64,000 nucleotides of DNA from Brevibacillus sedimenti (GTDB taxonomy: Bacteria > Bacillota > Bacilli > Brevibacillales > Brevibacillaceae): NCBI RefSeq assembly GCF_020923495.1, contig NZ_CP064048.1, forward strand, positions 1,476,001 to 1,540,000, in the 5' to 3' direction. Numbering within the stretch: the stretch's first letter is position 1; each line of letters opens with the position of its first letter. A program made the translations under genes and the position numbers. Below the pieces are notes generated by a model. That model had not been told where the DNA came from. It made no database searches and was given only the letters and a program-made list of their open reading frames with translations. Below are positions 27,475 through 35,289 of this stretch, in pieces.

Positions 27475-29101
27475 GGACCGGGTTACGCATCACATCGACC
27501 ATTATGAAGGGCATCGTTCCAAGCGGCTGGATCAGCGCCGGTACGCGGACGGGGCGGATGTCTGTATCGTCGGGGCGGGGGCGGCAGGCGGCGTGCTGGC
27601 ATACGAACTGGCCAAGGCCGGGCTGCGCGTCGTCGTGATCGAAGCCGGCCCCTTCTGGAATCCGCAGACCGATTTTGCCAGTGACGAATTGGCGATGAAA
27701 AACCTCGGCTGGCAGGAGACCCGCCTGGTCGACGGGAACAATCCGCTGCGGCTGGGGCACAACAACTCGGGAAGGGGCGTAGGGGGCGGCACGGTTCATT
27801 TTACCGGGGTTTTCCTGCGGTTTCACGAGAGCGACTTCATGACCAAGACAGTGGATGGTGTAGGCGAAGACTGGCCGATCCGCTATCAGGACCTGGCTCC
27901 CTACTACGACAAGATCGAGCGGGAAATTGCCGTGTCCGGTCCCGATTACTTCCCCTGGGGGCCGTTCAACGGGCCGTATCCGTTTCCGGTGCGGGAGCCG
28001 ATCAGCGCCAACTCCCAGTTGTTTCGCGAAGCGTGCGCAAAATTGGGCTTCGACAGCGTCGTCGCGCCGCTGGCCATTTTGTCCGCGCCGTTTGACGGCC
28101 GGCCTCCCTGCATCAACCGTGGATTTTGCAACCAGGGCTGCATGCCCAACGCCAAGTACAGCGGCTTGATTCACCACATCCCGAAAGCGATCCAGGCGGG
28201 AGCGGAAGTGCTGTCCGACTGCATGGTGACGCAGATTCTCACCGATGGGACACGCGTTACCGGCGTTCTCTTTCAACACGGCAACGACACCTACAAGCAG
28301 ACAGCCCGGGTGGTGATTCTCGCCGGCTATGTCGTGGAGACGCCGCGCCTGCTGCTCAATTCGGCCACGCCCCATTTTCCCGACGGACTGGCCAATTCCA
28401 GCGGGTGGGTGGGCAAGGCGATCATGACCCACTCCAGTCAGGACGTGTACGGACTGCTTCCGGAAGAAGTGCGCCTGTACAAAGGGACGCCTGTGCTTGC
28501 GTTGACCCAGCATTTTTACGAGACGGACCGGAACCGGGGATTTGCCCGGGGGTACACGCTCAGCGCCCATGGAGCCAGACCGGTGGCGATGGCCGGTGGG
28601 ATTGCGGCGGAACGGATGGACGGCACCTTATTGTGGGGAAAAGCCTTGCGGGAGACGATGCTGGATTACAACTACTACGCCCGGATCACGCTCGTCGGAG
28701 AGGTGCTTCCCAATCCCGACAACGCCGTCACGTTGAGCGACGAGAAGGACGAGTACGGTCTGCCGATTCCTAAAGTGACCTTTTCCTACGGTGAAAACGA
28801 CAAAAAGCTGATCGCGCACGCCATCGAGCAGATGAAACGGCTGATTGAAGCGATGGGCGGCACACCGCAGCACGTCGTCGACGACACGGCCCACCTGATG
28901 GGCGGCTGCCGGATGGGCAAGGACCCGTCGACGTCGGTAGTCAATGAATTCGGGCAAACCCACGACATTCCCAACTTGTTCATCGCGGGTGCTTCCACGT
29001 TTGTCACCTCAGGCGGCGCCAATCCGACCAACACGGTGATGGCGCTGGCCGCCCGGACAGCGGACCGCCTGGTGGAAGCAATGAAGACAAGAGACGTCTG
29101 A
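27464..29101 (+). CDS. GMC-family flavin oxidoreductase
   Basis: A 545-residue FAD enzyme of the glucose-methanol-choline family. The nucleotide-binding motif VGAGAAGGVLAYELAKAG (about residue 36) and VVVIEAG follow a short N-terminus; RGVGGGTVHFTG, and a C-terminal TSGGANPTNTVMALAAR carry the catalytic His/Asn region. Such enzymes oxidise sugars, sugar acids or alcohols; the adjacent gamma-type subunit points to a sugar-acid or sugar dehydrogenase. No Tat signal is seen. ATG 27464 lies inside the preceding gene's end after GGGAGG; the frame extends to 27416 without a site. The substrate is unknown. Confidence 0.92.
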   Translation: MENKDRVTHHIDHYEGHRSKRLDQRRYADGADVCIVGAGAAGGVLAYELAKAGLRVVVIEAGPFWNPQTDFASDELAMKNLGWQETRLVDGNNPLRLGHNNSGRGVGGGTVHFTGVFLRFHESDFMTKTVDGVGEDWPIRYQDLAPYYDKIEREIAVSGPDYFPWGPFNGPYPFPVREPISANSQLFREACAKLGFDSVVAPLAILSAPFDGRPPCINRGFCNQGCMPNAKYSGLIHHIPKAIQAGAEVLSDCMVTQILTDGTRVTGVLFQHGNDTYKQTARVVILAGYVVETPRLLLNSATPHFPDGLANSSGWVGKAIMTHSSQDVYGLLPEEVRLYKGTPVLALTQHFYETDRNRGFARGYTLSAHGARPVAMAGGIAAERMDGTLLWGKALRETMLDYNYYARITLVGEVLPNPDNAVTLSDEKDEYGLPIPKVTFSYGENDKKLIAHAIEQMKRLIEAMGGTPQHVVDDTAHLMGGCRMGKDPSTSVVNEFGQTHDIPNLFIAGASTFVTSGGANPTNTVMALAARTADRLVEAMKTRDV

Positions 29102-29195
29102 TTGGTGTTCACGGAACTGTCGACATCATATCTTCCCTGCCTTATGTGTGTATTGTATACTGATAAACAGATATGCAAGGCAAAGGTGGGGTATT

Positions 29196-29531
29196 ATGGA
29201 TGTGGATTTGACTCAGGTGCTGTATTTGTCTGAGATCTACAAGCTTCTCGGCGACAAAACACGCTTGACGATCATGGCTCTCCTGCAGGTACAGTCTTTC
29301 TGTGTACGCGATCTCGTGGAGATTTTGCAAACATCCCAACCATCTGTTTCCCAGCACTTGGCCAAATTGAAAACACACGGGTTGGTGAAGGAGAAGCGCA
29401 TGGGTCCCTGGGTGTTTTACTCCCTGAACACGGAGTGCCCACCTGCCGTAAAGCAGATTCTTTCGCACTTGCCGGACCTGTCGCCTCTCATCAAGGAGAA
29501 AAAACAAGCGAGTGTGCAATCGCTCGCATAA
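29196..29531 (+). CDS. ArsR-family transcriptional regulator
   Basis: A 112-residue winged-helix repressor. The start MDVDLTQVLYLSEIYKLLGDKTRLTIM, the recognition helix TSQPSVSQHLAKLKTHGLV and the wing KRMGPWVFYSLN are characteristic of ArsR/SmtB proteins. The usual metal-sensing CXC of ArsR (CVCDL) is only one Cys here (SFCVRDLV, Cys36), and a second Cys lies at about 77, so the sensed ligand is open; it could respond to redox or metals. ATG 29196 follows AAAGGTGGGG. It is a single gene between the oxidoreductase operon and the repeat region. A possible operator is the imperfect dyad around 29150-29180. Confidence 0.88.
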   Translation: MDVDLTQVLYLSEIYKLLGDKTRLTIMALLQVQSFCVRDLVEILQTSQPSVSQHLAKLKTHGLVKEKRMGPWVFYSLNTECPPAVKQILSHLPDLSPLIKEKKQASVQSLA

Positions 29532-29560
29532 TAAACGACTGTGCGCCAGAGTATTTGGCG

Positions 29561-29592
29561 AAGCCGCTTCTGCATTGGAAGCGGCTTTATAA
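29561..29592 (+). terminator. Terminator after arsR-family gene
   Basis: AAGCCGCTTC (29561-29570) pairs with GAAGCGGCTT (29578-29587), followed by TATAAT; weak T-run. Confidence 0.75.
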
Positions 29593-29625
29593 TGTTTACG
29601 CATAAAATTTCTTTAATCAGGAAAA

Positions 29626-29655
29626 AAGCGTTGAATCAAGAGAGATTCAACGCTT
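29626..29655. repeat. Left copy of a 30-bp duplicated hairpin
   Basis: The 30 bases are identical to 29996-30025 and form a 10-bp stem GCGTTGAATC/GATTCAACGC with loop AAGAGA. A run of six A precedes it, so read on the minus strand it is a terminator. Confidence 0.9.
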
Positions 29656-29870
29656 CAGCGTGTAGACAAAGTCTGCGGCGCATGGGAGATCGGGCCCGCT
29701 CGCTCGCTTGACGCCCAGCACAGAAGCGAATGATGTCCGCTCCAAAACGAGACGCAGGCAGGGGACAAACATCTGGGTATTTCGAGGAAGTGAGACTTGT
29801 GTCCCCTGTTGATTCCCGCGTCTTCGTTTTTCCGCTAAGTCGGTCGTCAAAGGAGCTCGCTTGGCCCATC
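29655..29870. repeat. 216-bp dispersed repeat, copy 1
   Basis: It starts TCAGCGTGTAGACAAAG and ends CTTGGCCCATC. It matches 45722-45937 without gaps at 202 of 216 bases (14 differences counted by eye). A long internal hairpin is present: AAAACGAGACGC..CAGGGGACA against TGTCCCCTG..GCGTCTTCGTTTT. All three minus frames and one plus frame are open in part, but no ribosome site is seen, so it looks like a structured element rather than a gene. Confidence 0.85.
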
Positions 29871-29995
29871 ACTCCATGCCCGTACTTTATCTCCACCTTC
29901 GGTTGATCAATGTGCAGGCCTTTCGGCCTGACAACGATGGAAAGATTGTATCCTTGCGGAACCTCAATGAAAAAGTACAGTTTGTCTTCAGTCTG
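29871..29995. other. Unique part of the insertion next to repeat copy 1
   Basis: These 125 bases are not in copy 2. A hairpin CAGGCC-TTTC-GGCCTG lies near 29915-29930. The minus strand reads a protein-like fragment, YFFIEVPQGYNLSIVV then RPKGLHIDQPKVEIKYG, without a start and closed by the repeat; it may be a decayed gene end. Confidence is low. Confidence 0.35.
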
Positions 29996-30025
29996 AAGCG
30001 TTGAATCAAGAGAGATTCAACGCTT
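29996..30025. repeat. Right copy of the 30-bp duplicated hairpin; plus-strand terminator
   Basis: Identical to 29626-29655. Followed by seven T, so it ends plus-strand transcripts. The last 20 bases of the glutaredoxin-like gene (minus strand) lie inside it, with its TGA in the loop side. Confidence 0.9.
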
Positions 30026-30257
30026 TTTTTAACTGCTCCTTGTCAAAGCCGTGAACGACGATTTGCTCGCCGTCTTCGTTTACGATCAGGGTAACAGGCG
30101 TCATGCTCGCTCCCAGTTGGATCGCTTCCTGGAAATAGGCGTCATTTTTGCGGATATCGCGGTCCTCAAACGGGATGTTTTGCTGCGTCAGCCATAATTT
30201 TTCCTCCTGGCAGGGGCCGCAGGTAGGCTGTGTGTAGACAATGACCGTACGAGCCAT
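30006..30257 (-). CDS. Glutaredoxin-like thiol protein
   Basis: A small 83-residue thioredoxin-fold protein. The N-terminus VIVYTQPTCGPCQEEKLWL carries a CGPC redox motif (Cys13, Cys16), and MTPVTLI holds the cis-proline. NrdH, glutaredoxin and the YtpP/YosR group share this shape; CGPC is more thioredoxin-like. It presumably reduces disulfides or S-thiolated proteins. Its ribosome site is AAAGGAGC before the ATG. The C-terminus KKALNLS ends inside the duplicated 30-bp hairpin (29996-30025), so the hairpin of this gene overlaps coding sequence. Confidence 0.87.
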   Translation of the reverse strand: MARTVIVYTQPTCGPCQEEKLWLTQQNIPFEDRDIRKNDAYFQEAIQLGASMTPVTLIVNEDGEQIVVHGFDKEQLKKALNLS

Positions 30258-30484
30258 GTGGGTTTGCTCCTTTCGTACTCAAATGAAAGGGAATACTTCG
30301 CGGCGGGACAGGGGAACTCCTGCCGCCATCGGCACTTAGAATGCCCAAAAACCACAGCGAACCGACACCGCCCCTTGAGCCGTCCCCGTGTGGTTTCGCT
30401 GCATGATGAGGAAAAATCAGGTGGAATAGATACATAGCTAGCGGTGCACATTATATTCAGTGACATGGAGGAGGTGAATGGACG

Positions 30485-30649
30485 ATGCCGAAACAAAACA
30501 AACAAGCAGGTGCCAACCAAGCGCAACAACAAGCTGCGCAAAACACCGCTACCGAATTTGCAAGCGAAACCAACGTATCGGAAGTACGCCGTCAAAACCA
30601 GCAATCCGCTGCGAAATCTGCTCAGCAAGCGCAGCAACCTACCGAATAA
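30485..30649 (+). CDS. sspE: Gamma-type small acid-soluble spore protein
   Basis: A 54-residue, Gln/Ala/Asn-rich protein, starting MPKQNKQAGANQAQ. It contains the EFASETN sequence that is the protease-cleavage hallmark of gamma-type SASP, then VSEVRRQNQQSAAKSAQQ. In SspE of B. subtilis this repeat occurs twice; here there is one. It is an amino-acid store for germinating spores and does not bind DNA. ATG 30485 follows GGAGGTG with a spacing of 8. It is too short for routine ORF calling. A strong terminator follows. A forespore sigma-G promoter is expected but I did not find a convincing one. Confidence 0.9.
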   Translation: MPKQNKQAGANQAQQQAAQNTATEFASETNVSEVRRQNQQSAAKSAQQAQQPTE

Positions 30650-30660
30650 CAGGAACAATC

Positions 30661-30692
30661 ACCCCCGCTTTTTTGCGGGGGTTTGTTTTTTG
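30661..30692 (+). terminator. Terminator of the SASP gene
   Basis: ACCCCCGC (30661-30668) pairs with GCGGGGGT (30675-30682), followed by TTGTTTTTT. Confidence 0.93.
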
Positions 30693-30771
30693 ATTTGATG
30701 CAGCACTTGCCAATAATAGAATGGGGTGATATCGTCACTGCATAATCAAAGAATGGGGAGCGGGATTGTGT

Positions 30772-31158
30772 ATGATCGTGGGAATTGGCACGGACATTGT
30801 GGAAATCGGACGCGTACAGGCGCTGATCGAGCGGCGTACGAAAGCGCTTGACCGCCTGTTTACGGACGCGGAAAAAGCACTGCTGGACGGGAAGGAGAAG
30901 GCGCGGCGGGCGGAATATCTGGCCGGCCGGTTTGCTGCCAAGGAAGCGGCGGCAAAGGCGCTCGGCACCGGGATTGGCAGCCAGGTAGGCTTTCACGATC
31001 TGGAAATCTTCTCTTCGGACACAGGCAAGCCGGACCTGCGCATCAGCAGGGAGGCGCTGGAGCGGGTCGGACTCACACCGGAGCGGGTACGGGTTCACCT
31101 CAGCATTTCCCACAGCCGGGATTATGCCGTGGCGCAGGTTGTAGTGGAAGAACTGTAA
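30772..31158 (+). CDS. acpS: Holo-[acyl-carrier-protein] synthase
   Basis: A 128-residue phosphopantetheinyl transferase of the AcpS type, moving 4'-phosphopantetheine from CoA to acyl carrier protein. The motif IVGIGTDIVEIGRVQ (magnesium ligand Asp8) and the catalytic AGRFAAKEAAAKAL (Glu57) are intact, as is LSISHSRDYAVAQV at the C-terminus. Start at ATG 30772 follows GGGGAGCGGG; a TTG codon 6 bases earlier is unlikely. Position just upstream of the ydcC-like gene and alr agrees with the Bacillus order. Confidence 0.95.
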   Translation: MIVGIGTDIVEIGRVQALIERRTKALDRLFTDAEKALLDGKEKARRAEYLAGRFAAKEAAAKALGTGIGSQVGFHDLEIFSSDTGKPDLRISREALERVGLTPERVRVHLSISHSRDYAVAQVVVEEL

Positions 31159-31399
31159 AACTTGTCTGCATATCGGGACGAGGATGGACATAGATTTATA
31201 TCGCGTAGATCAGGAGGGACTACCTGCTCTAACAGATAGGGTAAGTCTTCAGCCGATCAAGGCGATGTCGCGTCCCCGATACCCGAACGGATTATTGACA
31301 CGATGTGCGCGGAAGAGGCGAAAGACTGACAGATTTCCCAGGAAATAGACAGGGGTGCCCTTCTTTGTCGAAATTAGCAGACAAGGAGGAGTTCTTTGA
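31159..31399 (+). other. Gap between acpS and the LolA-like gene; possible 54-codon ORF
   Basis: The 241-base stretch has an ATG-started frame 31184-31348 of 54 codons (begins MDIDLYRVDQEGLPAL), preceded only by a weak GACGAGG. Codon composition is not convincing. I looked for riboswitch cores and found none that fit. Nothing else is seen. Confidence 0.25.
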
Positions 31400-32434
31400 A
31401 TGAAACGGGCAGCTTTTCCACTGGTTTTCTTGTTGGTCTTTTCCCTGCTGCTCGGCGGCTGCTTCGGTCAGAAAACACCGGACGATGTGGTGGATGACCT
31501 GAGCAGCACGCTGGACAAGATGGCCGGCTACAAATCTCAGGCCGTACTGACGATGCAGACTGGCTCCACGGCGATGGAGTACGACGTGTCGGTGTGGTAC
31601 GAAAAACCGACCAACTACCGTGTCGCGCTCACGTCCAAACAGCGAGGCATTACGCAGATCATCCTGCGCAACAATGAAGGGGTGTTTGTCCTGACGCCGC
31701 ATCTCAACAAGAGCTTCCGCTTCCAGAGCGGCTGGCCGGAAAACAACGGTCCGCTCTATCTGTACGAGACGCTGGCCCGCAGCATCATTGACGACACGGA
31801 ACGCAAGATGGAAATGGACGACAAGCAGTACGTATTTGAAGTCAAGGCCAATTACTCCGGCAATCGCTCCCTGACCAGGCAGAAGATCTGGCTGACGGAG
31901 GAGCTGAAGCCGACGCGTGCGGAAATCATGGATTCCAATATGAATACACTGGTTACGATCAACTTTACCGACTTTGTGTTCAACCCGCAATTTGACAAGG
32001 ATGCGTTTGACAAAGACCGCAACATGAGCACCAGTTCGCTGCCGGTGGTGCCGACGCTGTCGCAGGCAAACGACACAAGCAAACCGCCATCCAGCCAGTT
32101 CGGCGTCATTGTGCCCACCTACATCCCCGAAGGCGTGAAGCAGGGCGACATCGAGCCGGTTACCCGGGACGGTGAACGGACGGTCGTATTGGAGTACAAG
32201 GGTTTGTACAACTACAAGTTGATTGAAGCGCGCCCCACGGCGACATCGGTGTCCTCGGAGCAGGGGGTTCCGGTCGATCTGGGCTTCACCATCGGGGTGC
32301 TGATCCAAAATGCTGACAATCAGCGCTACCTGAGCTGGGAACTGGACGGCGTGGAGTTTACGCTGACCGGCGACCTGCCGGAAGAGGAAATGGTCAAGGT
32401 GGCCCAATCCACGTACGGCGTGAGCGGTAAATAA
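31400..32434 (+). CDS. LolA-like lipoprotein (YdcC/GerS-type)
   Basis: A 344-residue lipoprotein: the lipobox LLLGGCFG (Cys21) and a LolA-like beta domain (YKSQAVLTMQTGSTAMEYDVSVW, RVALTSKQRGITQIILRNNEGVFVLTP, RQKIWLTEELKPTRAEI). Bacterial LolA-family proteins of firmicutes have roles in sporulation: YdcC is a mother-cell sporulation gene and GerS a cortex-hydrolysis factor in Clostridioides. Its place between acpS and alr is the same as ydcC. AAGGAGGAG precedes the ATG. It is followed by its own terminator. Confidence 0.88.
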   Translation: MKRAAFPLVFLLVFSLLLGGCFGQKTPDDVVDDLSSTLDKMAGYKSQAVLTMQTGSTAMEYDVSVWYEKPTNYRVALTSKQRGITQIILRNNEGVFVLTPHLNKSFRFQSGWPENNGPLYLYETLARSIIDDTERKMEMDDKQYVFEVKANYSGNRSLTRQKIWLTEELKPTRAEIMDSNMNTLVTINFTDFVFNPQFDKDAFDKDRNMSTSSLPVVPTLSQANDTSKPPSSQFGVIVPTYIPEGVKQGDIEPVTRDGERTVVLEYKGLYNYKLIEARPTATSVSSEQGVPVDLGFTIGVLIQNADNQRYLSWELDGVEFTLTGDLPEEEMVKVAQSTYGVSGK

Positions 32435-32440
32435 TCAATC

Positions 32441-32466
32441 GGGACGGCATTCGCCGTCCTTTTTTG
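32441..32466 (+). terminator. Terminator after LolA-like gene
   Basis: GGGACGGC (32441-32448) pairs with GCCGTCC (32453-32459), followed by TTTTTTG. Confidence 0.93.
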
Positions 32467-32641
32467 TCGTGTATGGGGCTGTCTCTTTCGCATCGACTGC
32501 AGTGCCGGGAATTTCAGCGGGTTGCCGGGAATAGCAGCGGGGTGGACGAAAAGTACATACTGCCCGCGACAAGCGAATTGACATACAGCGTCAGAAAGCG
32601 ATAAAGTCGAAGTAACTACGCGATGAGGTGAAGCATCATCC

Positions 32642-33082
32642 ATGAAAAAAACGTCCGATGAGATTTTGTACCAGGAAGAGTCCGGCTACAAAGACCTGCT
32701 GCTGCGAAAAAACATGAAAATGCGCATTATGGAGACGCTATTCTTTGTGGTCGGGATGCTCTTGTTGTCTCAATTTTTCAACACACAATCACCGGCTTTC
32801 AAAGTGCTTGCCTTTGCCATCGCGATCGCGGTCGTCTGCCTTGCGCCATTTGTGTACAAGTATACGCTGCGGCCGTCGTACAAGCTGACCAAGACGCATC
32901 TAATCGTTTCCATGGGCGGTCGGGAGACGAGATATCCGCTGTCGGAAGTGGAGCCGATTTTTGAAGGCCGCCATTTGTACAAGTTGGGCGGCAAGCGGCA
33001 TTCGTTGATGGTGTCCCGGCAGTTCCTCAACCACCTCAACGAACGGCTGTTTGTCTATCAAAAGCTGCAAAAGAGGAGATAA
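32642..33082 (+). CDS. Unknown two-TM membrane protein before alr
   Basis: A 146-residue protein I do not recognise. Two membrane helices (residues about 28-45 and 55-75) are joined by a short loop, and a cytoplasmic C-terminal part with SYKLTKTHLIVSMGGRETRYP and RRHSLMVSRQFLNHL-like sequence resembles the small beta domain (bPH-type) seen in PH-like membrane proteins. It ends 8 bases before alr, so they are likely one operon. GAGGTGAAG precedes the ATG. No role can be assigned. Confidence 0.7.
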   Translation: MKKTSDEILYQEESGYKDLLLRKNMKMRIMETLFFVVGMLLLSQFFNTQSPAFKVLAFAIAIAVVCLAPFVYKYTLRPSYKLTKTHLIVSMGGRETRYPLSEVEPIFEGRHLYKLGGKRHSLMVSRQFLNHLNERLFVYQKLQKRR

Positions 33083-33090
33083 CGAACGAC

Positions 33091-34296
33091 ATGAAACCGT
33101 ACTGCCGCGATACCTGGGTTGAAGTGGATCTGGATGCGATTCGGGCCAATGTGCAGGCGTTCCGCCGCCACATACCGGCTTCCACCGGCATCATGGCCGT
33201 GGTCAAGGCGGACGGCTACGGACACGGCGCCTTTCACGTCGGCAGGGAAGCGCTGGACAGCGGGGCGAACTCGCTCGCCGTAGCGATGCTGGACGAAGCG
33301 ATCGTGCTGAGGAAGGCGGGGATCACCGCGCCCATCCTGGTGCTCGGCTATACGCCGACGGATTCAGTGGTGACCGCCAGCCGTTGGGAGGTGGAGCTGA
33401 CCGCCTACCATGCCGATTGGATGACGGAGGCGAATCGCTTGCTGCAGGAGGCGTCGGCCAAGCCTGTCGGTATTCACATCAAGGTGGATACGGGCATGGG
33501 CAGGCTTGGCGTGCGCTCCAAAGACGAGCTGTTTGCCGTGGTGGAAGCGCTCGAAAACAGTCCCCTGCTCCGCTGGGCGGGCATTTTTACGCATTTTGCT
33601 ACTGCCGACGAACCGGATGTCACGCTTGTCTGCGAGCAGCACGAGCGGTTCCAGTCGTATTTGCGTGCCTTGCGGGAGACGGGCAGGCGTTTGCCGCGCG
33701 TTCACTGCGCCAATACCGCTGCCTCCATCGCCTTTCCCGAATGGGGGTATGATACGATCCGTTTAGGCATAGGTTTATACGGACTATACCCATCCGCCTA
33801 CATGAAGCAGCAGGCTCGCGTGCAACTGGTCCCTGCGCTTTCCCTGAAGACCCGGATTGCCCATCTCAAGCACATGACCGAACCGCCCTATACGATCAGC
33901 TATGGGGCGACGTACACTGCGCAGCCGGGCGAGCAGATTGCCTCGCTGCCGATCGGGTATGCCGACGGGTTTTCGCGGCTGCTGTCCAATCGCGGATCGG
34001 TTTTGGTAAATGGCTGTCGGGCGCCGGTGGTCGGCAGGGTCTGCATGGACCAGATCATGGTCAGGATCGATCACGGAACGGCACGGGTGGGTGATGAGGT
34101 GGTGCTGTACGGCAGACAGGGGGACGAGGAAATCTCGCTGGATGAAGTGGCCGATTGTTTGGGGACGATTAATTACGAGGTCGCGTGCATGCTTGATCAC
34201 CGCATCCCGCGCGTCTATCTGCGGGACGGCAAAGTGGTGGACGTGTACCATTTACTGACGGGTCAGCGTGCCCTGTCACAAAGTGTAAATAACTAG
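33091..34296 (+). CDS. alr: Alanine racemase
   Basis: A 401-residue PLP enzyme that interconverts L- and D-alanine for peptidoglycan. The PLP lysine is Lys39 in VVKADGYGHG, and the second catalytic tyrosine lies in TISYGATYTA, near residue 267. GRVCMDQIM and a C-terminal beta domain complete the fold. AGAGGAGAT precedes the ATG. It is downstream of the two-TM protein and upstream of ndoAI-ndoA, the same order as in B. subtilis (alr-ydcD-ydcE). A terminator-like hairpin is weak after it. Confidence 0.97.
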   Translation: MKPYCRDTWVEVDLDAIRANVQAFRRHIPASTGIMAVVKADGYGHGAFHVGREALDSGANSLAVAMLDEAIVLRKAGITAPILVLGYTPTDSVVTASRWEVELTAYHADWMTEANRLLQEASAKPVGIHIKVDTGMGRLGVRSKDELFAVVEALENSPLLRWAGIFTHFATADEPDVTLVCEQHERFQSYLRALRETGRRLPRVHCANTAASIAFPEWGYDTIRLGIGLYGLYPSAYMKQQARVQLVPALSLKTRIAHLKHMTEPPYTISYGATYTAQPGEQIASLPIGYADGFSRLLSNRGSVLVNGCRAPVVGRVCMDQIMVRIDHGTARVGDEVVLYGRQGDEEISLDEVADCLGTINYEVACMLDHRIPRVYLRDGKVVDVYHLLTGQRALSQSVNN

Positions 34297-34488
34297 CACT
34301 CGACATCAGGCAGGAATTTGCGGATGGAACGCGAATACAACTAGAGCGCAAAACAGGCTTTTTTTTGCCTAACAGCGATCGGACAGGTATATTTTTGAAA
34401 ATGGTTCGACATAATGGTATTGTTCCTACTGGATCGCGGTGGAACGAGTCTGCGGGATGTTACGGTCATGGTTGGAGGTGGATTTGTC

Positions 34489-34767
34489 TTGTCTAAGTCT
34501 AACACGAAACGCATCATGATCAGCTTGCCACATCACCTGCTTCAGGAAGTGGATGGCGTTATTCAGAAAGAAAAATCCAATCGCAGCGAGTTTATTCGCC
34601 AGGCGATGCACCTTTACTTGAAAGAGCGCAAAAAGCGTGTCATTCGCGAAACCATGCAAAAAGGTTACATGGAAATGGCGAAAATCAATCTGAAAATGGC
34701 ATCGGAGGCATTTGGCGCAGAGGAAGAGGCTGACCATACTCTTATCCGCTTAGTTAGCGGGGTGTGA
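34489..34767 (+). CDS. ndoAI: EndoAI antitoxin (CopG/ribbon-helix-helix)
   Basis: A 92-residue antitoxin. N-terminal SNTKRIMISLPHHLLQEVDG is the ribbon-helix-helix DNA-binding motif; SNRSEFIRQAMHLYLKERKK follows, and the C-terminal part would bind the toxin. It neutralises the EndoA/MazF RNase and probably represses its own operon. Start TTG 34489 is chosen because GGAGGTGG lies 7 bases upstream; the longer frame from 34414 has no site. It lies 3 bases before ndoA. A possible promoter TTGAAA-17-TATTGT lies near 34395. Confidence 0.92.
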   Translation: MSKSNTKRIMISLPHHLLQEVDGVIQKEKSNRSEFIRQAMHLYLKERKKRVIRETMQKGYMEMAKINLKMASEAFGAEEEADHTLIRLVSGV

Positions 34768-34770
34768 CTT

Positions 34771-35121
34771 GTGATTGTCAAACGTGGCGATGTGTTTTTC
34801 GCTGACCTGTCACCGGTCGTTGGCTCTGAACAGGGAGGCGTACGGCCTGTTTTAGTGATTCAAAACGATATTGGCAATCGCTTTAGTCCAACGGTCATCG
34901 TCGCCGCCATTACGGCGCAGATTCAGAAGGCTAAACTGCCGACGCATGTAGAGATTGACGCAAAAACGTACGGATTTGACCGTGACTCCGTAATTCTGCT
35001 GGAACAGATTCGAACCATTGACAAACAACGGCTGACCGATAAGATAACGCATCTGGACGACGAGATGATGGATCGCGTCAATGAATCCCTGCAGATCAGC
35101 CTGGGACTCATTGACTTTTAA
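34771..35121 (+). CDS. ndoA: EndoA (MazF-type) endoribonuclease toxin
   Basis: A 116-residue toxin that cuts mRNA at UACAU-like sites. [33 protein letters not shown] and the core [21 protein letters not shown] define the PemK/MazF fold; [16 protein letters not shown] is also conserved. GTG start lies 3 bases after ndoAI and a weak GGGGTGTG site precedes it. Normal full length and intact, so the pair is probably active. A strong terminator follows and separates it from the sigB operon. Confidence 0.95.
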   Translation: MIVKRGDVFFADLSPVVGSEQGGVRPVLVIQNDIGNRFSPTVIVAAITAQIQKAKLPTHVEIDAKTYGFDRDSVILLEQIRTIDKQRLTDKITHLDDEMMDRVNESLQISLGLIDF

Positions 35122-35142
35122 TCGTTTGCCTGATGCTCAGAC

Positions 35143-35180
35143 AGCAAAAACCACTTGTGCAGCAAGTGGTTTTTTTGCTG
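35143..35180 (+). terminator. Terminator after ndoAI-ndoA
   Basis: CAGCAAAAACCACTTG (35143-35157) pairs with CAAGTGGTTTTTTTGCTG (35163-35180); T-rich 3' arm. The unit probably stops here, leaving rsbT with its own promoter. Confidence 0.9.
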
Positions 35181-35289
35181 TCGGGGCAGGGATTCAAAAC
35201 AGCGGCAGCGAAATGATTTCGTAGACAAAAATTGACACGTTTTGCTAAATCGGATCGGTGACAAGTGCAGATGGAAGGAGTTTCCGGTT

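Noticed and set aside
30391..30460. Sigma-G promoter for the SASP gene
   Set aside because: Several -10-like CATA sequences occur, but none has a -35-like element at the right distance.
31159..31399. Possible riboswitch between acpS and the LolA-like gene
   Set aside because: I compared it with SAM, preQ1, ydaO-type, fluoride and c-di-GMP cores as I remember them; none fits.
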